Positions 43,712 to 53,883 of a stretch of DNA of 64,000 bases are shown in pieces; position 1 is the stretch's first letter; each line of letters begins with the position of its first letter. A program made the position numbers and the translations under genes. Under the pieces are notes generated by a model. The model searched no databases. It was not told where the DNA came from and worked only from the letters and a program-made list of their open reading frames with translations. Origin of the DNA: Datisca glomerata (Eukaryota; Streptophyta; Magnoliopsida; Cucurbitales; Datiscaceae); the NCBI GenBank assembly GCA_003255025.1, contig QANY01004982.1, forward strand, positions 682,591-746,590, written 5' to 3'.

Positions 43712-44520
43712 TATGGCAAAGATTATGAAGAACGTCATGGCAAAGACAATTACAGAGATGAGGATTATTGCGGAAGAAATCCAAGTGCTTATAGAAGCAG
43801 GACACCTGATCAAGAGAGAGAGACTGTGCTTCTGATGATGACGGTCAACATTCATCCCGGTAATGTCCATACACTAAGACCTTTCTACTTCTATTGGATT
43901 GAGAGGCTTCCATCCTGTGCTTAATCTTTGGATCAAGTTTTCATTAAAATCTAAAGTATATGAGTTCATTCTAAAGTGGTTATACTTTTTTTATGGAAGC
44001 TGTGATCGGAGGAATATCTTATTGATTTCTTGCATTAATTGAAAAAAGAAACAGATCGATCTTGATATTTAATAATTATTTGTCTTTTTTCACATCTTTT
44101 GGTAATAGCAATATATATTATCTCAACGCAACGCTATTCCATTGAGTCGTATGTCTCATATCATAAATGAAGAGATCCCAATGTCATCAAATTTGAATTG
44201 GAACATACATAACAGCTCTTATGTCTTCTTTCAGAAGTAGTGGTGCTAGAGATGATGATTAATCTCAAAATGGAAGGTAAATTTTCAAGGGGTGTATACT
44301 TAGTCTTTTTTTGTCTAGTATAGTTTACCTATATATGTTTTCCCTTTAGTAGGTACTTTAGGTGATCCATTTATTCCAGGAAGTGAGCTAACTGTATTAC
44401 CTTACAAGTGATGTTTTATCGCAGGAAGCTTGATAAAAAATTTTCAGAATAAAATATCGGTTGTCCTCCTAGTTATGAAGAAGCTTTGAGCGAGTCTCGA
44501 AGCCCTGTTCATAGTGAAAG
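43712..44520 (+). pseudogene. EPSIN2/3-like gene fragment (three exons)
   Basis: Exon a (43,712-43,859): YGKDYEERHGKDNYRDEDYC, then GR, SRTPDQERE and, after a frameshift, ASDDDGQHSSR. Exon b (44,235-44,276): SSGARDDD-stop-SQNGR. Exon c (44,425-44,520): KLDKKFSE-stop-NIGCPP, then SYEEALSESRSPVHSER. GT-AG borders separate the exons, and the phases join. This matches, from memory of the family, the charged middle region of plant epsins (ENTH-domain clathrin adaptors in vacuolar/TGN trafficking). The ENTH domain and the C-terminus are missing. Two in-frame stops and a frameshift make it a pseudogene. Confidence 0.75.
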
Positions 44521-44866
44521 GTACACAATTTTCTTTGCATGTATCATTTTTTCTCCTTTTTTTTATTAATTATAATCCTCAATCAATTAAGATATCACTT
44601 TTTGATGAAAAAGGATGGAGAAACTTCATAATCTCTTCCATACTAACTATCATATTTTTATATAGAACTTGTTAGGTCTGCTGACCATAACTTTTTCTTG
44701 TTTTAGGCTTTGGATTTTATTTATCAATGACTTGGCAGGTTTACAACAACTATTAAGGTTTTCTTTCCTTCATTTGCTTATCTACTTTTTTGCCCTCCCT
44801 TTGGAGAGTTTGGAGGATTTGTAATTTAATAAATTTAGAACTCAATACATTTTTCCATTCCAACAG

Positions 44867-44959
44867 TCTTACGGGCGAGCCATTGAGTTGGAAGACGGTA
44901 GAGTATTTGCTTTGATCAAAAGCAGAAACATATACTTGGTGCTTGGTTCCTTCAAGAAG
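44867..44959 (+). pseudogene. Unidentified exon-like fragment
   Basis: A 93-nt open stretch framed by an acceptor (caacag) and a donor (gtaaga): SYGRAIELEDGRVFALIKSR, then NIYLVLGSFKK. Codon-like and intact, but I do not recognise the family. It lies between the EPSIN and DnaJ fragments. Confidence 0.4.
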
Positions 44960-45292
44960 GTAAGATTATTAATCGTTACTATATGTTGGATAACATAGTT
45001 CTCTTTTCTTATCATCAAGATGGATAACAAAAGTAACTGTTAAAGTAACGATTATTAATCGTTACTAATGTTTCAAAAGTAAGTGCATGCCTAGCTGGAA
45101 ACAAGTCATGCATTTGGACATAGCGAACTAGTATTCACCATATCTTTTCTTCACTTTGAAACCATTTTTTTGTCTGTGAAATGTTCTGTTTTTGTTTAAA
45201 TCCTTAAACTTATCCCTGATTGTGATAAGGTTGCATATTCTTAATTATAGATTGTTAACGCTAGTATATGTAACCGTTGATTAGCATATAAG

Positions 45293-45344
45293 GTTCTCTC
45301 TGATAGTGGGAAAATTATCATATATGATAAATATGGAGAAGAAG
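45293..45344 (+). pseudogene. DnaJ J-domain end, single exon fragment
   Basis: Between acceptor (atataag) and donor (gtatga) sites, the translation is VLSDSGKIIIYDKYGEEG. It matches the last helix of type II DnaJ/Hsp40 J-domains, which typically read VLSDPxKRxxYDxYGEEG; here the conserved Pro and Lys-Arg are altered. J-domains stimulate Hsp70 ATPase. The HPD motif and the rest of the gene are absent. Confidence 0.6.
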
Positions 45345-45735
45345 GTATGAAACAGTGCTGCTAGCAGAGGCAGAGTTGTTGGAATGAGGATGATATCCAG
45401 GACATATTTAGTCAGTGAGTTATGCTACTAACTTATTCAAGTTTTTATTTTGAATTGAAAGTAAATTTCTACAAATTTGGGCAGTTGTTGTTTGCCTATA
45501 CCTACTTTTTACTGTTTGCTGCGAACTGAGTTTACTTAGCTTAAGGCAGTTGTTGTTTGCATATATATACTTTTTACTGTTTTCTGTAAAGTTGGGAACT
45601 GAAGCACTCATTACCACAATTTTGGGAGATAACCAGTACCATATCAATATATAGAGTAAAGCCTATGAAATCAGTAAAAGTAATCATTCCTTTTGCTCTG
45701 AAATTAGCTCTCCTGATTGTTCATTTGTAGAAAAT

Positions 45736-45957
45736 GTGTTTTCTATTTGGGATTTTGCTCTATGCACACCGTCTTGTTTCAACCTTACAGTAATTTGGGG
45801 TGCTCTGAATTTCGCTTTGCTAGTTCATGGCAACTCCATTTGGAGACCCCTGTTGGTTCTTGTTAGTCTTCTGATTTTAGTTTTTAAACGTCTTGTTATG
45901 GAAATGTTAGCTAGTTGTTTTGTTTGGCATGCTTTTCTGGAGCTATCAGCATCTTAA
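45736..45957 (+). other. Intron-like or UTR-like stretch upstream of array
   Basis: Open for 73 codons but with T-rich, intron-like composition. No protein family is recognised, so I do not call it a gene. Confidence 0.2.
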
Positions 45958-45985
45958 AGCACTTTGCTTTACCTTGTAATTGATG

Positions 45986-48531
45986 ATGTTAGTGTCTTCT
46001 TTCTATATGGTTGAAGTTATGAGCGCTTATGTTAGATTTCATTTTATTTTTCTCTAAGGTGTTTTATTAGATGGTATTTTATTTTTCTCTATGGGGCAGC
46101 TCAATAGAACCCTAGGATTTGAAAAGGGATGTTGCTCCCGTGCTAGAATAAGAAATATTGATTTGAAGAAGTCAATAATGAAGGTAACTTGAAAATATAT
46201 TGTTGTTGTCGTTTAAGTATAAATGCACTTGAAAATATTTATAAGTGAAATGTTTTGTTTATCTAGGAAATTAAGGTTAAGTTGTTGGTAGAGAACCATG
46301 ATGATGTTGTTTGCTCATTAAATGTTGATTCTTATTTCATTTGGATGCTTTCTTCCTAAAGATAGCCCTCTTCGTCAGTTAAGACACATCTTTCTTCTTT
46401 CTGCCTTCTTCCCTTTCATTTTCCATTCCTTTTCTTTTGTGTTCAATTGATTTATTCTGTAGATTAAACATGCAACAGCTTGTTTGATTCCACCATTTGC
46501 TTCAACATTCTGATATGCTGTGAACACATACACATAGCATTGAATTGTTAGTGTGCAAGATCGTCTTCATCAATTTCAGAAAATTGATGGTCTACTGGAA
46601 GATGTATTTAATCTATCTCAGACCTATGTGCTTAAATAAGAGTTATTCTATGCCGATAAAGTTTTCTATCAAGTTATAATTAACCAAGTGTTGTGCCAAT
46701 CATTAATAAGTTAGTTTCTCTATAATTGACAAATCTTCTATAACATACAATCAAATCATCAATCAATAATTAAACATATCACTTTGATTAATTAAAATTT
46801 AGTCTATAACTTAACCAGACTATAATACTAATTAAACAATGTTAGTGTCTTCTTTCTGTATAGTTGAAGTTATGAGCGCTTACGTTAGATTTCATTTTAT
46901 TTTTCTCTATGGTGTTTTATTAGATGGTATTTTATTTTTCTCTATGGGGCAGCTCAATAGAACCCTAGGATTTGAAAAGGGATGTTGCTCCCGTGCTAGA
47001 ATAAGAAATATTGATTTGAAGAAGTCAATAATGAAGGTAACTTGAAAATATATTGTTGTTGTCGTTTAAGTATAAATGCACTTGAAAATATTTATAAGTG
47101 AAATGTTTTGTTTATCTAGGAAATTAAGGTTAAGTTGTTGGTAGAGAACCATGATGATGTTGTTTGCTCATTAAATGTTGATTCTTATTTCATTTGGATG
47201 CTTTCTTCCTAAAGATAGCCCTCTTCGTCAGTTAAGACACATCTTTCTTCTTTCTGCCTTCTTCCCTTTCATTTTCCATTCCTTTTCTTTTGTGTTCAAT
47301 TGATTTATTCTGTAGATTAAACATGCAACAGCTTGTTTGATTCCACCATTTGCTTCAACATTCTGATATGCTGTGAACACATACACATAGCATTGAATTG
47401 TTAGTGTGCAAGATCGTCTTCATCAATTTCAGAAAATTGATGGTCTACTGGAAGATGTATTTAATCTATCTCAGACCTATGTGCTTAAATAAGAGTTATT
47501 CTATGCCGATAAAGTTTTCTATCAAGTTATAATTAACCAAGTGTTGTGCCAATCATTAATAAGTTAGTTTCTCTATAATTGACAAATCTTCTATAACATA
47601 CAATCAAATCATCAATCAATAATTAAACATATCACTTTGATTAATTAAAATTTAGTCTATAACTTAACCAGACTATAATACTAATTAAACAATGTTAGTG
47701 TCTTCTTTCTGTATAGTTGAAGTTATGAGCGCTTACGTTAGATTTCATTTTATTTTTCTCTATGGTGTTTTATTAGATGGTATTTTATTTTTCTCTATGG
47801 GGCAGCTCAATAGAACCCTAGGATTTGAAAAGGGATGTTGCTTCCGTGCTAGAGGCAGAAATATTGATTTGAAGAAGTCAATAATGAAGGTAACTTGAAA
47901 ATATATTGTTGTTGTCGTTTAAGTATAAATGCACTTGAAAATATTTATAAGTTATCTAGGAAATTAAGGTTAAGTTGTTGGTAGAGAACCGTGATGATGT
48001 TGTTTCCTCGTTAAATGTTGATTCTTATTTCGTTTGGATGCTTTCTTCCTAAAGATAGCCCTCTTCGTCAGTTAAGACACATCTTTCTTCTTTCTGCCTT
48101 CTTTCCTTTCATTTTCCATTCCTTTTCTTTTGTGTTCAATTGATTTATTCTGTAGATTAAATATGCAACAACTTGTTTGATTCCACTATTTGCTTCAACA
48201 TTCTGATATGCTGTGAACACATACTCATAGCATTGAATTGTTAGTGTGCAGGATCGTCTTCATCAATTTCAGAAAATTGATGGTCTACTGGAAGATGTAT
48301 TTGATCTATCTCAGACATATGTGCTTAAATAAGAGTTATTTTATGCCGATAAAGTTTTCTATCAAGTTATAATTAACCAAGTGTTGTGCCAATCATTAAT
48401 AAGTTGGTTTCTCTATAATTGACAAATCTTCTATAACATACAATCAAATCATCAATCAATAATTAAACATATCACTTTGATTAATTAAAATTTAGTCTAT
48501 AACTTAATCAGACTATAATACTAATTAAACA
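45986..48531 (+). repeat. Three-unit 853-bp tandem array
   Basis: Units start at 45,986, 46,839 and 47,692, each at 'atgttagtgtcttctttct'. The period is exactly 853 bp for the first two; the third is 840 bp because of a 13-bp deletion near 47,950. Units 1 and 2 are almost identical; unit 3 has more differences. Each carries an exon-like piece bounded by cag and gtaact (46,100-46,183 in unit 1: LNRTLGFEKGCCSRARIRNI, then DLKKSIMK). A second is 'aggatcgtcttcatcaatt' (DRLHQFQKIDGLLEDVFDLS in unit 3), and a MITE lies at its end. The origin of the exons is unrecognised. Unit 3 runs directly into the AXS fragment. Confidence 0.9.
46636..46825. mobile_element. MITE-like element inside 853-bp unit
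   Basis: About 190 bp, with start aagagttattctatgccgat and inverted end attagtattatagtctggtt, related to the MITEs at 26,087 and 38,063. The same element recurs at the ends of units 2 (about 47,489-47,678) and 3 (about 48,329-48,518), so it inserted before the array was amplified. Confidence 0.55.
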
Positions 48532-48653
48532 ATGTGTTAATAACTTTTTTCAGTTATTTTGGTCTTCGAATAAACTAGATCTGTTCAATTATCATTTAAG
48601 ATGTGTAGAATTAACTTGTATTATGGAGTTGATTTTTTGTTTTGTCGTGTTAG

Positions 48654-48981
48654 GATCCTGAATATTATGTTCTTAAAGAAGGCGCCTCGCCCTGTATCTT
48701 TGGTCCCATAGACAAGCAGACATGGTCCGACACATGCGCAAAGCAATTGATCGAGAGACTTGTTTATGGTTAGCTTGATTAATCTGTTTTTGAATTAGTA
48801 TTTGAATGTCCAGAGTAAGTGCTGATTTCTTTTCTTATAAACAACAGTCAAGGGTGCAGAAAATGGTCAAAAGTTTACCATTGTAAGACCTTTTAATTGT
48901 ATTGGACCTAGGATGGATTTCATAAATGGCATTGATGGTCCAAGCGAGGGTGTTCCAGGGGTTCTCGCTTGCTTTAGTAAC
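48654..48981 (+). pseudogene. AXS: UDP-apiose/xylose synthase fragment (two exons)
   Basis: Exon 1 (48,654-48,768): DPEYYVLKEGASPCIFGPID, then KQTWSDTCAKQLIERLVY. Exon 2 (48,848-48,981): KGAENGQKFTIVRPFN, then CIGPRMDFINGIDGPSEGVP and GVLACFSN. The intervening intron has GT/AG ends and the split codon joins in frame. This is the middle of AXS, the cytosolic enzyme that converts UDP-glucuronate to UDP-apiose and UDP-xylose for cell-wall pectin. The N-terminal NAD-binding half and all downstream exons are missing. No stop occurs, but conserved residues are changed (family FNWIGPR reads FNCIGPR; PRVLACF reads PGVLACF). A truncated pseudogene fragment. Confidence 0.85.
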
Positions 48982-49865
48982 GTATGTCCATCTATAATCG
49001 AAGATGTTTGGTTTTTTCTTTTGTATTTCACTTTTTTCTTATGTTTCTCTTTGTTGTGTTACGGAATCTACTACGCCATGAACCACTTAACCTTGTAGAT
49101 GTTGGCCAACCATGTTATTCTGATTAGAATTTAATCAATGAGATTCAATGATATGTACTTGATGTCCCATTATGTTCTCTCTTCTTTCTCTCTCAGTGGC
49201 ATTTTTGTTTTCAAGAAAAGCATGAGTATGTGAAATCGGCAGTTGAATGCATTTGTTTTATTTTCATTCTTGACAAAGAAAAAACTGTAAACCTAAGTTT
49301 TTTGGTCTATGCTTTCTAAGTAATATAATGAGAAAGTGAAGAGAAGCTTCATACTGGATATGTGACCTCACCTATTCACTACCGAAATTGGTCTTTTTTG
49401 TTGCTGTATTATATGATTGTTATTTTATTTATCTTTGGACCTTTTATTGCTATCAGATCTCAAGCAGTGCCATTCCCATGGATTTGTCAACATAAGCAAG
49501 CAAACCTATCTTGCCTTTACATCAAACGACACCGGTTTCTGAAGCTTCATAATTAGATTTGGAGTCTTATTAGATTTTAATTTTTCACTTCATTAGGATA
49601 TATTACTTTTGTGTGTTCTATGTAAAAATTCAATATGTATCTGTCATTTCGAACTATGATTTCCAGCGGATAAAAGTCAGTAACAATTTTGAGTAATTAA
49701 ATAAAATTTTAGGTGATTTGTTATTTTCTGATATTTTGTCAAAAAGTTATTATTTTTTGAGTTTGTACAATTGCAAGAATATGTATGTTCGTTGAGTTAG
49801 TTATTCACAACATTTATAACATGAAAGAATGCTATCAAAGGTCTTTTTACAACTTTGAAAAATGC
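48982..49865. other. Intron-like and unassigned sequence after AXS
   Basis: T-rich, probably the start of the next AXS intron plus unrelated filler. An open stretch at 49,440-49,555 (IRSQAVPFPWICQHKQ) is not part of AXS as far as I can tell. Confidence 0.4.
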
Positions 49866-50211
49866 TTGAAAGATATACCATGGCTTTAAAATTGCTATAA
49901 AAAATTTATCCCAGCATTTAAAAATGTTGTCATAGGATTATTACCATCGCATTTAGAAAGTGCTATAGTGGGGATCCCATAGCGTTTAAACAACGGTATG
50001 GTGGGGTTACCATAGTGTTTAAAAAATGCTATGGTAGGGTTACCATAGCGTTTGAAAAATGCATGGTAGGTTTACCATAGTGTTTAAAAAAAATGCTATG
50101 GTAGGTTCTGACTTTTAATAATGTTGGCTAATATCGTGTTTTGGGAAATGCTATGAAAACGCTACGATAGCATTTTTTGGCCGTTATCGTAGAATTTTTT
50201 TTCTTGTAGTG
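49866..50211 (+). repeat. CACTA subterminal repeats and right terminus
   Basis: Six or so variants of 'taccatagcgtttaaa' / 'aaatgctatggtaggg' in both orientations fill 49,876-50,105. They are followed by 'aaacgctacgatagcatt', 'ccgttatcgtagaa' and the terminal TTGTAGTG (50,204-50,211), i.e. CACTACAAGAAAA read inward from the end. This arrangement is characteristic of En/Spm-type CACTA transposons, where transposase binds subterminal repeats. The three bases after it (gat) would be the target duplication; its partner was not found. Confidence 0.8.
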
Positions 50212-50880
50212 GATCCTGCTGCGAACCCTCCGGCAACCATGATCAAAATGTTTCAAGAATTTTTGGAGTTGTTGAGGCAGACAGCAATGGCTCACCTAGC
50301 TTAACAACAACAACAATTGCAACAGACAACAGCGGTTGACATGCAACTGATCCACACATTCAGGAGACTGAACCCGCCTAAATTTGATGGTCACTCGTCC
50401 AACCCATTGTTAGATGACGAATGGATTACGAGATTGGAGCAGATCATCTAGTTTATGCTATGTTCTGAGATTCAAAAGGTTCTTTGTACAACTTTTATAC
50501 TGACACAAGAAGCTAAAAAATGGTGGGAGCTCACACAAAGAGCTCATGATGTTGTGCATAATCCAGTGAGTTGGGATTGATTTAAGGAGTTGTTCTTCGA
50601 GAAGTATTTTCTGATCACCGTCAAGACAAGTTGGGAGGCCGAATTTCTTAGGCTTGTGCATGGTAATATGATTGTTGTTGATTATGAAAGGAAGTTCGAG
50701 GAATTATCTCGTTATGCCACGTATTACATTGATAGCAAGATCAAGAAGGCTCAGAGATTTGAAAAGGGACATCATCTAAAGATAAAGGGTTCTGTGTCGC
50801 TCCATAAGCACACCACCTACATAGCGGTGGTTGAAGCAGCTTGTTGATGGAACAAAATCTTCCACCTCGTGCAACACCAT
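50212..50880 (+). pseudogene. Gypsy gag remains
   Basis: MIKMFQEFLELLRQTAMAHL near 50,240, NPPKFDGHSSNPLLDDEWI near 50,374, EAKKWWELTQRAHD near 50,510, FFEKYFLI near 50,599 and NMIVVDYERKFEELSRYATY near 50,666. This is the retrotransposon gag (capsid) domain in its normal order. Stops lie after AHLA, after EQII and in WD-stop-FKELFF. Confidence 0.85.
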
Positions 50881-51289
50881 GGTCAGAGCAATTGTTTCAT
50901 GAAGAGAGAAAACCTCCATTCTCACCCAGTTCCTTGCAACGTAAAACGGCAGGTAATAAAATCAAATCCCATGCGTGCTACATGTAACAAGTAACACAAT
51001 GGCCAGTGTTTCGGCAAACAACGCTTTCTTTAAGTGTTCAAAGACAAGTAACACAATGGCTAGTGTTTTAAGGCAAACAATGCTTTCTTTAAGTGTTGAA
51101 AGACTGGGCATTACCTCGGACAATGCCATTTACTTGTTCAAGGACATTATAGCAACGCCTCTGGAGATAGAGCAAAAGGGAAGGTTTTCGCACTAACTAG
51201 CCAGGAAGTTGAGCAGTCAGATACAGTTATGGTAGGTACATTACTTGTACTAGGACATTGTGGATTTGTTTGATAGAGTCACTATCAAG

Positions 51290-52323
51290 AATAAATATCT
51301 GTTACCGCGCATTGTGGATTTGTTTGATCAACTTCAAGGAGCATCATTATACTCTAAGATTGATTTGAGATCAGGTTACCATCCGCTCAGGATTTGAGAT
51401 GAGGATATTCCTAAGATAATGTTTTGTACTCGTTACAGCCATTACAAATTTGTAGTAATGTCGTTTGGATTAACTAATGCTCTTACAACCTTTATGGATT
51501 TGATGAACAAAGTGCTCAAAGAGTACTTGGATTCTTTTGTAATTGTCTTCCTTGATGATATTCTGGTATACTCTAGATCAGAGGTTAAGCATATGGATCA
51601 CCTCAGGATTATTTTGCAAGCATTAAGGACACACCAGTTATATGCCAAATTCCAGAAGTGTGAGTTTTGGCTTCAGCAAGTATCATTCCTTGGTCTTGTG
51701 GTGTCTCGAGATGGAATCTACATTGACCTGTCTAAGATTGAAGGGTGGTTAGTTGGCCTCAATCGATAAATGTTGGGGAAGTTTGTCATTTTCTAGATCT
51801 AGCAGGATATTATAGGAGAATTGTTTAGGGTTTTGCAAAGATCATTGTTCCACTTACTCAGTTGACCAGAAATAATTCCACCTTCACTTGGACGACTGAG
51901 TATGAGAAATTTTTTCAGAGCCTTAAACAAAAATTAGTGTCACAACCAGTGTTGACCATTCCAGATGGTAAGAGCGACTTCGTGATTTACAGTGATACTT
52001 CCAAGAGAGGTTTGGGTTGTGTTTTGATACAACAGGGAAAGGTTATAGCATATGTATCTCGTCAACTCAAGCCTTATAAACAGAACTATGCTACGCATGA
52101 TTTGGAGTTGACTGCAGTTATATTTGCGCTCAAGATTTCGAGACACTATTTGTATGGTTCTAAATGCCAGATACACACAGATCATAAAAGTATCAAGTAC
52201 TTTTTCACTAAGAAAAATCTTAATATGAGGCAACTCCATTGGGTGAAATTGGTGAAGGATTATGACTGCGAGATCATTTATCACCACGGAAAGGAAAATG
52301 TAGTGGTTGATTCCTTAAGTTAA
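51290..52323 (+). pseudogene. Gypsy RT and RNase H
   Basis: [17 protein letters not shown] (51,352-51,396), [20 protein letters not shown], then the catalytic FLDDILVYS near 51,550 and [19 protein letters not shown]. RNase [21 protein letters not shown] near 51,980, [20 protein letters not shown] and [13 protein letters not shown], with the usual Asp/Glu set (the first Asp and the Glu in DLEL are present). The RT and RNase H frames are each open for over 110 codons, but a frame break near 51,770 and stops upstream interrupt the polyprotein. Confidence 0.9.
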
Positions 52324-52559
52324 AAATCAGCTCATTTAGTAGCTCTGATTACGTCTCAAGAGCATATCCTAGAGGATATTGAACGTGCCAAGATTCAGGT
52401 CTTATTGAAAGACACTACAACAAAGTTAGCTCAACGCACAGTTCAACCATCATTGCAGTAGCGTATTATTGATGCACAAAACTCAGGCTCTGAGTTACTT
52501 CTAATTCGTAGTGAATTTGGTTCGATGTCAGTAATGATTTAGTCCTTTACTTTCATGGG

Positions 52560-53330
52560 AGGATTTGTGTTCTGAAAGATGCGGTCATTAGGTAGGAATT
52601 ACTCACGGAGGCTCACAGTTCACCATACACCGTGCACCCTGGCAGTACTAAGATGTATCACGATTTAAGATTACATTATTGGTGGAATGGTATGAAGCGT
52701 GATATTGCTGAGTTTGTTAGTAAGTGTTTGGTGTGTCAGCAGATCAAGGCTCAGAGACATCGACCATCTGGGGTCTTGCAACAGTTAAGTATTCCTGAAT
52801 GGAAGTAGGGGCATGTGAATATGGATTTCGTTTCAAGACTACCGAGGACAGTAAAAGGTTATAACTCCATTTGGGTTGTGGTGGATCGTCATACCGAGTC
52901 TGCACATTTTTTTCTTGACAAGACTACATTCTACATTGAGGATTGAGCTCGGTTGTATATCCGAGAGATAGTTCACTTCATGGGGTTCCAGTGTCTATAG
53001 TATCAGATTGGGATCTGTGGTTCACTTCAGATTTTTTTGGAGTCTACAGAAAGCTTTGGATACTCAGTTGAATTTTAGTACAGTTTTCCATCCCCAATCT
53101 ATTAGGTTGAGCGAACGATTTAGACGTTAGAGGATATGCTATGAGCTTGTGTATTGGATTTCTCTTGTAGTTGGGATGCACAGTTGGCACTCGTGGAGTT
53201 TGCTTACAATAATAGTTACCAAGTGACGATTAGTATGGCTTTGTTTGAAGCACTTTATGGGAAAAAATGTTAGTCGCCAGTTCACTGGGATGAAGTTGGC
53301 GAAGAGAATCTTTTGGGCCCTGACTTGGTT
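52560..53330 (+). pseudogene. Gypsy integrase remains
   Basis: HHCC zinc domain: EAHSSPYTVHPGSTKMYHDL, then HYWWNGMKRDIAEFVSKCLV and CQQIKAQRHRPSG (52,600-52,770). The catalytic core begins at NMDFVSRLPRTVKGYNSIWV (52,820-52,880), with the first Asp present, and continues through frameshifts to VSIVSDWDLWFTSDF and ALVEFAYNNSYQVTI (near 53,190). At least five in-frame stops. Confidence 0.8.
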
Positions 53331-53434
53331 CATTCTACGAATGAAGCTATTCAGAGAATCATGATAGAATGAAGACCGCTTTGAGAAGGTAAAAGAGTTA
53401 TACATATGTCAGGAAGAAAGATCTCAAATTTGAA

Positions 53435-53872
53435 ATGGGTGATTATGTGTTTCTCAAGTTTACCCCAATTAAGGGAGTTATGCGTTTTGGTCGCAAGGGG
53501 AAGCTGAGTCCCAGGTTTATTAGTCCTTTTGAGATAATAGATCGTATCGTTCATTTGGCCTATTGGCTAGTTTTACCACTAGCTCTTTCAGGTGTTCATA
53601 ATTTATTTCACATCTCGATGCTTCATAAGTACGTGCATGATCGATTGCATGTCATCGATTTTGAACCTCTACAAGTTCGTGATGACCTCACTTATGAAGA
53701 AAAGCCTATCAGAATTCTAGAGCGTAAAAATCAGACTCTTCGTAACAGAACAATGCAGTTGGTCAAGGTTCTCTGGAGAAATCATCGGGTCGAGGAAGCA
53801 ACATGGGAACGAGAAGCGAAGACACGTATCAAGTCAATAAGGTATATTACTTTCGAGGATGAAAGTTCTTAA
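53435..53872 (+). pseudogene. Integrase C-terminus with chromodomain-like end
   Basis: Open for 145 codons: GDYVFLKFTPIKGVMRFGRK, then KLSPRFISPFEIIDRI, VHNLFHISMLHKYVHD and finally VLWRNHRVEEATWEREAKTR. The GPY/F-type integrase module precedes a short chromodomain-like segment, which in chromoviruses guides integration into marked chromatin. Ends at 53,872, just before the LTR. Confidence 0.85.
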
Positions 53873-53883
53873 GTAGGGGATAA

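Larger units (their letters stand above)
43712..50211 (+). mobile_element. Candidate Pack-CACTA with captured gene fragments
   Basis: A composite block confined to unit B. It holds intron-containing pieces of unrelated genes on one strand: EPSIN2-like (43,712-44,520), an unknown exon (44,867-44,959), DnaJ (45,293-45,344), an 853-bp x3 array (45,986-48,531) and AXS (48,654-48,981). It terminates at 50,211 in a CACTA-type end preceded by subterminal repeats. Retained introns indicate capture at DNA level. No transposase is seen, so the element would be non-autonomous. The left CACTA end is not found; I infer it was lost with the deletion at 43,611. Alternative: serial insertion of unrelated fragments, or a Helitron, beside an independent CACTA scrap. 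Confidence 0.55.

Noticed and set aside
46839..47898. Repeated 68-codon ATG open frames
   Set aside because: They run across a probable intron acceptor into the exon-like piece; the start is intronic in character, so reported only as part of the array.
51940..52287. Minus-strand 115-codon open frame
   Set aside because: Antisense shadow of gypsy RNase H.
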